NCBI GenBank assembly: GCA_021825225.1
Contig: JAKAIH010000137.1
Coordinates: 1-7,231 of the forward strand
Reading direction: 5' to 3'
DNA from: Pseudomonadota bacterium
GTDB taxonomy: Bacteria; Pseudomonadota; Gammaproteobacteria; Burkholderiales; SG8-39
Length of the DNA stretch: 7,231 nt
Position 1 is the stretch's first letter. Each line of letters opens with the position of its first letter. A model generated the notes under the pieces. It worked only from the letters and a program-made list of their open reading frames with translations, did no database searches and was not told the DNA's origin. Below, piece after piece: positions 5,454 to 7,231 of this stretch. The translations under genes were made by a program, and so were the position numbers.

Positions 5454-5984
5454 ATGGCTGAAGACGACAGACTCGATCACTTGGCGCACCTGGAATTCCT
5501 CGGCGATGCGACCCAGTTCGCGGGCAAGATGCATCGCATGATCAGCTATTCGCCGCTGTTCGAGAATTTCAACATGGCGGAAATCCGGCTGATGAGCCAC
5601 TTCATGCAGGTCTACCGGGCCGGACCGGGGCAGGAAATCATCCATGAAGGTGAACAGGGCGACTTCATGCTGCTGATGATCGAGGGCAGCGTGGAGGTGT
5701 TCAAGCAGGATCGCTGGAACACGCCCAAGCTCATCGCATCGGTCGATGCCGGCAAGACGCTGGGCGAAATGTCCATGATAGACGGCGAGCCGCGCTTCGC
5801 GACCTGTGTCGCCGCCGAGCCTTGCGTGATCGCGGTCCTGTCGCGCGAGAATCTGGCGCGCATCATTCTGGAACAGCCGATACTGGGAGCGAAGATCCTG
5901 ATGGAGCTGGTGCTGATGCTGTCGCAGCGTCTGCGCCAGACCAGCGTCAAGCTGGTTAGTTTGATGGACAAAGAAGCTAATTAG
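5454..5984 (+). CDS. Stand-alone cyclic nucleotide-binding domain protein
   Basis: This 176-residue soluble protein consists almost entirely of one Crp/cNMP-binding beta-barrel. Residues 31-50 (YSPLFENFNMAEIRLMSHF) are the entry helices, and the barrel follows with AGPGQEIIHEGEQGDFMLLM (56-75) and IEGSVEVF. The phosphate-binding cassette is GKTLGEMSMIDGEPRFATCVA at 100-120, with Glu105 and Arg114 at the positions that bind ribose and phosphate in CRP. The cassette reads PRFAT instead of the usual PRAAT. A C-helix region (about 143-170) ends the protein. There is no helix-turn-helix or other effector domain, unlike Crp/Fnr regulators of 210-250 residues, so it probably acts by protein contact or as a sensor subunit. 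It has its own promoter and no strong ribosome site before ATG 5454. Whether it binds cAMP, c-di-GMP or nothing cannot be told. Confidence 0.85.
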   Translation: MAEDDRLDHLAHLEFLGDATQFAGKMHRMISYSPLFENFNMAEIRLMSHFMQVYRAGPGQEIIHEGEQGDFMLLMIEGSVEVFKQDRWNTPKLIASVDAGKTLGEMSMIDGEPRFATCVAAEPCVIAVLSRENLARIILEQPILGAKILMELVLMLSQRLRQTSVKLVSLMDKEAN

Positions 5985-5987
5985 AAA

Positions 5988-6014
5988 TCGATCGCATCCT
6001 TGCATGGCGATCGA
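5988..6014. repeat. Inverted repeat between the cNMP protein and tctB
   Basis: TCGATCGC (5988-5995) and GCGATCGA (6007-6014) are perfect complements eight bases long, separated by 11 bases. Each arm contains CGATCG. It starts four bases after the upstream stop codon. No T run directly follows, so it is a weak terminator candidate; a two-site operator for the tctBA transcript or an mRNA 3' hairpin are alternatives. Confidence 0.4.
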
Positions 6015-6080
6015 CGCCGACACGATTTTCAGCCGCGGTTGTGGCAGAATGGCGAACAAAAATATACGAGGGGAGTGACA

Positions 6081-6668
6081 ATGAAGGTAAAGAACGGCAA
6101 GGATTTTTGGGCCGGGCTGATGTTTGCGGGCTTCGGCCTGAGTTTCATGCTGATCTCGTTCAATTATCCGATGGGGTCGGCGGTGCGCATGGGACCGGCG
6201 TATTTCCCGACCATGCTGGGCGGCCTGCTCACGCTGCTGGGCGGGGTCATATTTTTCCGCGCGTTCGTTTCCAAGTTCGAGCATCCGTTCAGGGTATTCC
6301 CGTTCCGCCTGCCTTTGCTGATCGCTTCGATCGTGATCGGCGCGGCGACCTACTTCGCCGATAGCTGGTTTAAGGGCGCGCCGATGGCCGAATTCGCGCT
6401 CACCGGCCTGGCGATGGCCCTGTTCATAGGCGCGTTCGGTCCGAAGTCGATGTTCCTGATACTGCTTTCGGTAGTGATCTTCGGCTATGCGCTCAAACCG
6501 CTGGGCCTGGTGCTCTCGACCGTATTGTTAATTGTGCTCAGCGCCGTGGCCGGACATGATTTCCGCAAGAAGGAAATCGTGATCCTGACCGTGGTGCTGG
6601 TGCTGTTCGGCGTGCTGGTCTTCGTCAAGGGACTGGGACTGCCGTTCGACCTATGGCCGGGAGAATAG
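6081..6668 (+). CDS. tctB: Tripartite tricarboxylate transporter small membrane subunit, TctB family
   Basis: This 195-residue protein has about five membrane spans and fits the TctB/DUF1468 family, the small membrane subunit of TTT-type transporters that import carboxylates using a periplasmic binding protein. The N-terminal FWAGLMFAGFGLSFMLISF span is followed by the family signature YPMGSAVRMGPAYFPTMLGG (29-48), and the last span ends in GLGLPFDLWPGE, a common TctB ending. The start at 6081 is set by GAGGGGAG (6068-6075), five bases before the ATG; extending to 6000 would add unrelated residues. The next gene starts two bases after the TAG stop and is tctA, so the order is the usual tctBA. 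No clear promoter was found in the 96-base gap upstream. The substrate is unknown. Confidence 0.88.
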   Translation: MKVKNGKDFWAGLMFAGFGLSFMLISFNYPMGSAVRMGPAYFPTMLGGLLTLLGGVIFFRAFVSKFEHPFRVFPFRLPLLIASIVIGAATYFADSWFKGAPMAEFALTGLAMALFIGAFGPKSMFLILLSVVIFGYALKPLGLVLSTVLLIVLSAVAGHDFRKKEIVILTVVLVLFGVLVFVKGLGLPFDLWPGE

Positions 6669-6670
6669 GC

Positions 6671-7231
6671 ATGGACTTCGCACTGTTTCATAACCTCGGT
6701 ATCGGCTTCGGCGTCGCGCTGAGCCTGCAAAACCTGATGTACTGTTTTATCGGCGTGCTGCTCGGCACGCTGATCGGCGTGCTGCCCGGCATCGGGCCGA
6801 TCGCGACGATCGCGATGCTGCTGCCGGTGACCTTCAGCCTGTCGCCGATTTCGGCGCTGATCATGCTCGCCGGGATCTACTATGGCGCGCAATACGGCGG
6901 CTCGACCACTGCCATCCTGGTCAATCTGCCCGGGGAGTCGTCCTCGGTGATCACCTGTCTCGATGGCTACCAGATGGCGCGTCAGGGCCGCGCCGGCCCG
7001 GCGCTGGCGATCGCGGCCATGGGCTCGTTCTTCGCCGGCTGCGTCGCCACCGTGATCATCGCGCTGTTCGCGCCGCCGCTGGCGGAGGTTGCGCTCAAAT
7101 TCGGCCCGGCCGAATATTTCTCGCTGATGGTGCTGGGCCTGGTCGGCGCGACGGTGCTTGCGCACGGTTCGCTGATCAAGGCGATCGCGATGACTATCCT
7201 GGGGCTGCTGATGGGCGTGGTCGGCACCGAT
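6671..7231 (+). CDS. tctA: Tripartite tricarboxylate transporter large permease TctA, N-terminal part (runs off window)
   Basis: The frame opens at ATG 6671, has GGGAG (6659-6663) seven bases upstream, and stays open for 187 codons to the end of the window. TctA proteins are about 500 residues long, so roughly the first 37 percent is seen. It contains the family signatures GTLIGVLPGIGPIATIAML (32-50), YYGAQYGGSTTAILVNLPGE (70-89) and the following TCLDGYQMARQGRAGPAL (95-112). It forms the transmembrane carboxylate pathway together with TctB, whose gene ends two bases before it (stop TAG 6666-6668). The periplasmic binding protein gene (tctC) is not in the visible part and may lie downstream or elsewhere, as is common for these systems in betaproteobacteria. 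Confidence 0.95.
   Translation, partial: MDFALFHNLGIGFGVALSLQNLMYCFIGVLLGTLIGVLPGIGPIATIAMLLPVTFSLSPISALIMLAGIYYGAQYGGSTTAILVNLPGESSSVITCLDGYQMARQGRAGPALAIAAMGSFFAGCVATVIIALFAPPLAEVALKFGPAEYFSLMVLGLVGATVLAHGSLIKAIAMTILGLLMGVVGTD

Noticed and set aside
6042..6056. Sigma-54-like TGGCAG before tctB
   Set aside because: The GC pair required 12 bases after the GG is absent (AA instead).
5220..6284. 354-codon minus-strand open frame opposite the cNMP-binding gene
   Set aside because: It spans three real plus-strand genes and shows no domain motif.

Overview
The window looks like chromosome of a GC-rich proteobacterium, most probably a betaproteobacterium. This rests on strong GC bias at third codon positions, an AroG-type DAHP synthase, a TctB/TctA carrier pair and the style of the intergenic regions; the exact lineage cannot be fixed from sequence alone. 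All genes lie on the plus strand. I see no mobile element, tRNA, rRNA or CRISPR array.

Layout: (1) 1-587 holds the 3' end of alaS (alanyl-tRNA synthetase) followed closely by a small YdhR/ABM-like alpha+beta barrel protein. (2) 588-1038 is a gap that is not empty. It carries a probable promoter, a 22-codon leader peptide with eight aromatic residues in nine positions (716-784), a perfect intrinsic terminator (805-839) and a competing antiterminator pairing. Together these form a classical ribosome-mediated transcription attenuator in front of aroG. (3) 1039-2109 is aroG, the first enzyme of the shikimate pathway. (4) 2156-2896 is a TauE/SafE (TSUP) family permease with no conventional well-placed start. 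(5) 2922-5340 is a two-gene unit: a GT39/ArnT-like GT-C glycosyltransferase and a UbiA-family decaprenyl-phosphate phosphoribosyltransferase-like enzyme. The pair suggests synthesis and use of a lipid-linked pentose. (6) 5354-5984 is a separately promoted stand-alone cyclic-nucleotide-binding domain protein. (7) 6081-7231 is tctB and the start of tctA, the membrane part of a tripartite tricarboxylate-type transporter that runs off the window.

The most notable element is the aromatic leader peptide and attenuator. Phe, Tyr and Trp codons (all Phe codons are UUU, unusual in this GC-rich context) precede a segment that can pair with the 5' arm of the terminator. Low charged aromatic tRNA should therefore let transcription continue into aroG. 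In E. coli the DAHP synthase genes are controlled by TyrR/TrpR repression, so this is a different control logic that senses the pathway's end products through translation. The aroG protein also keeps the residues associated with Phe feedback inhibition, so expression and activity would both answer to aromatic amino acids.
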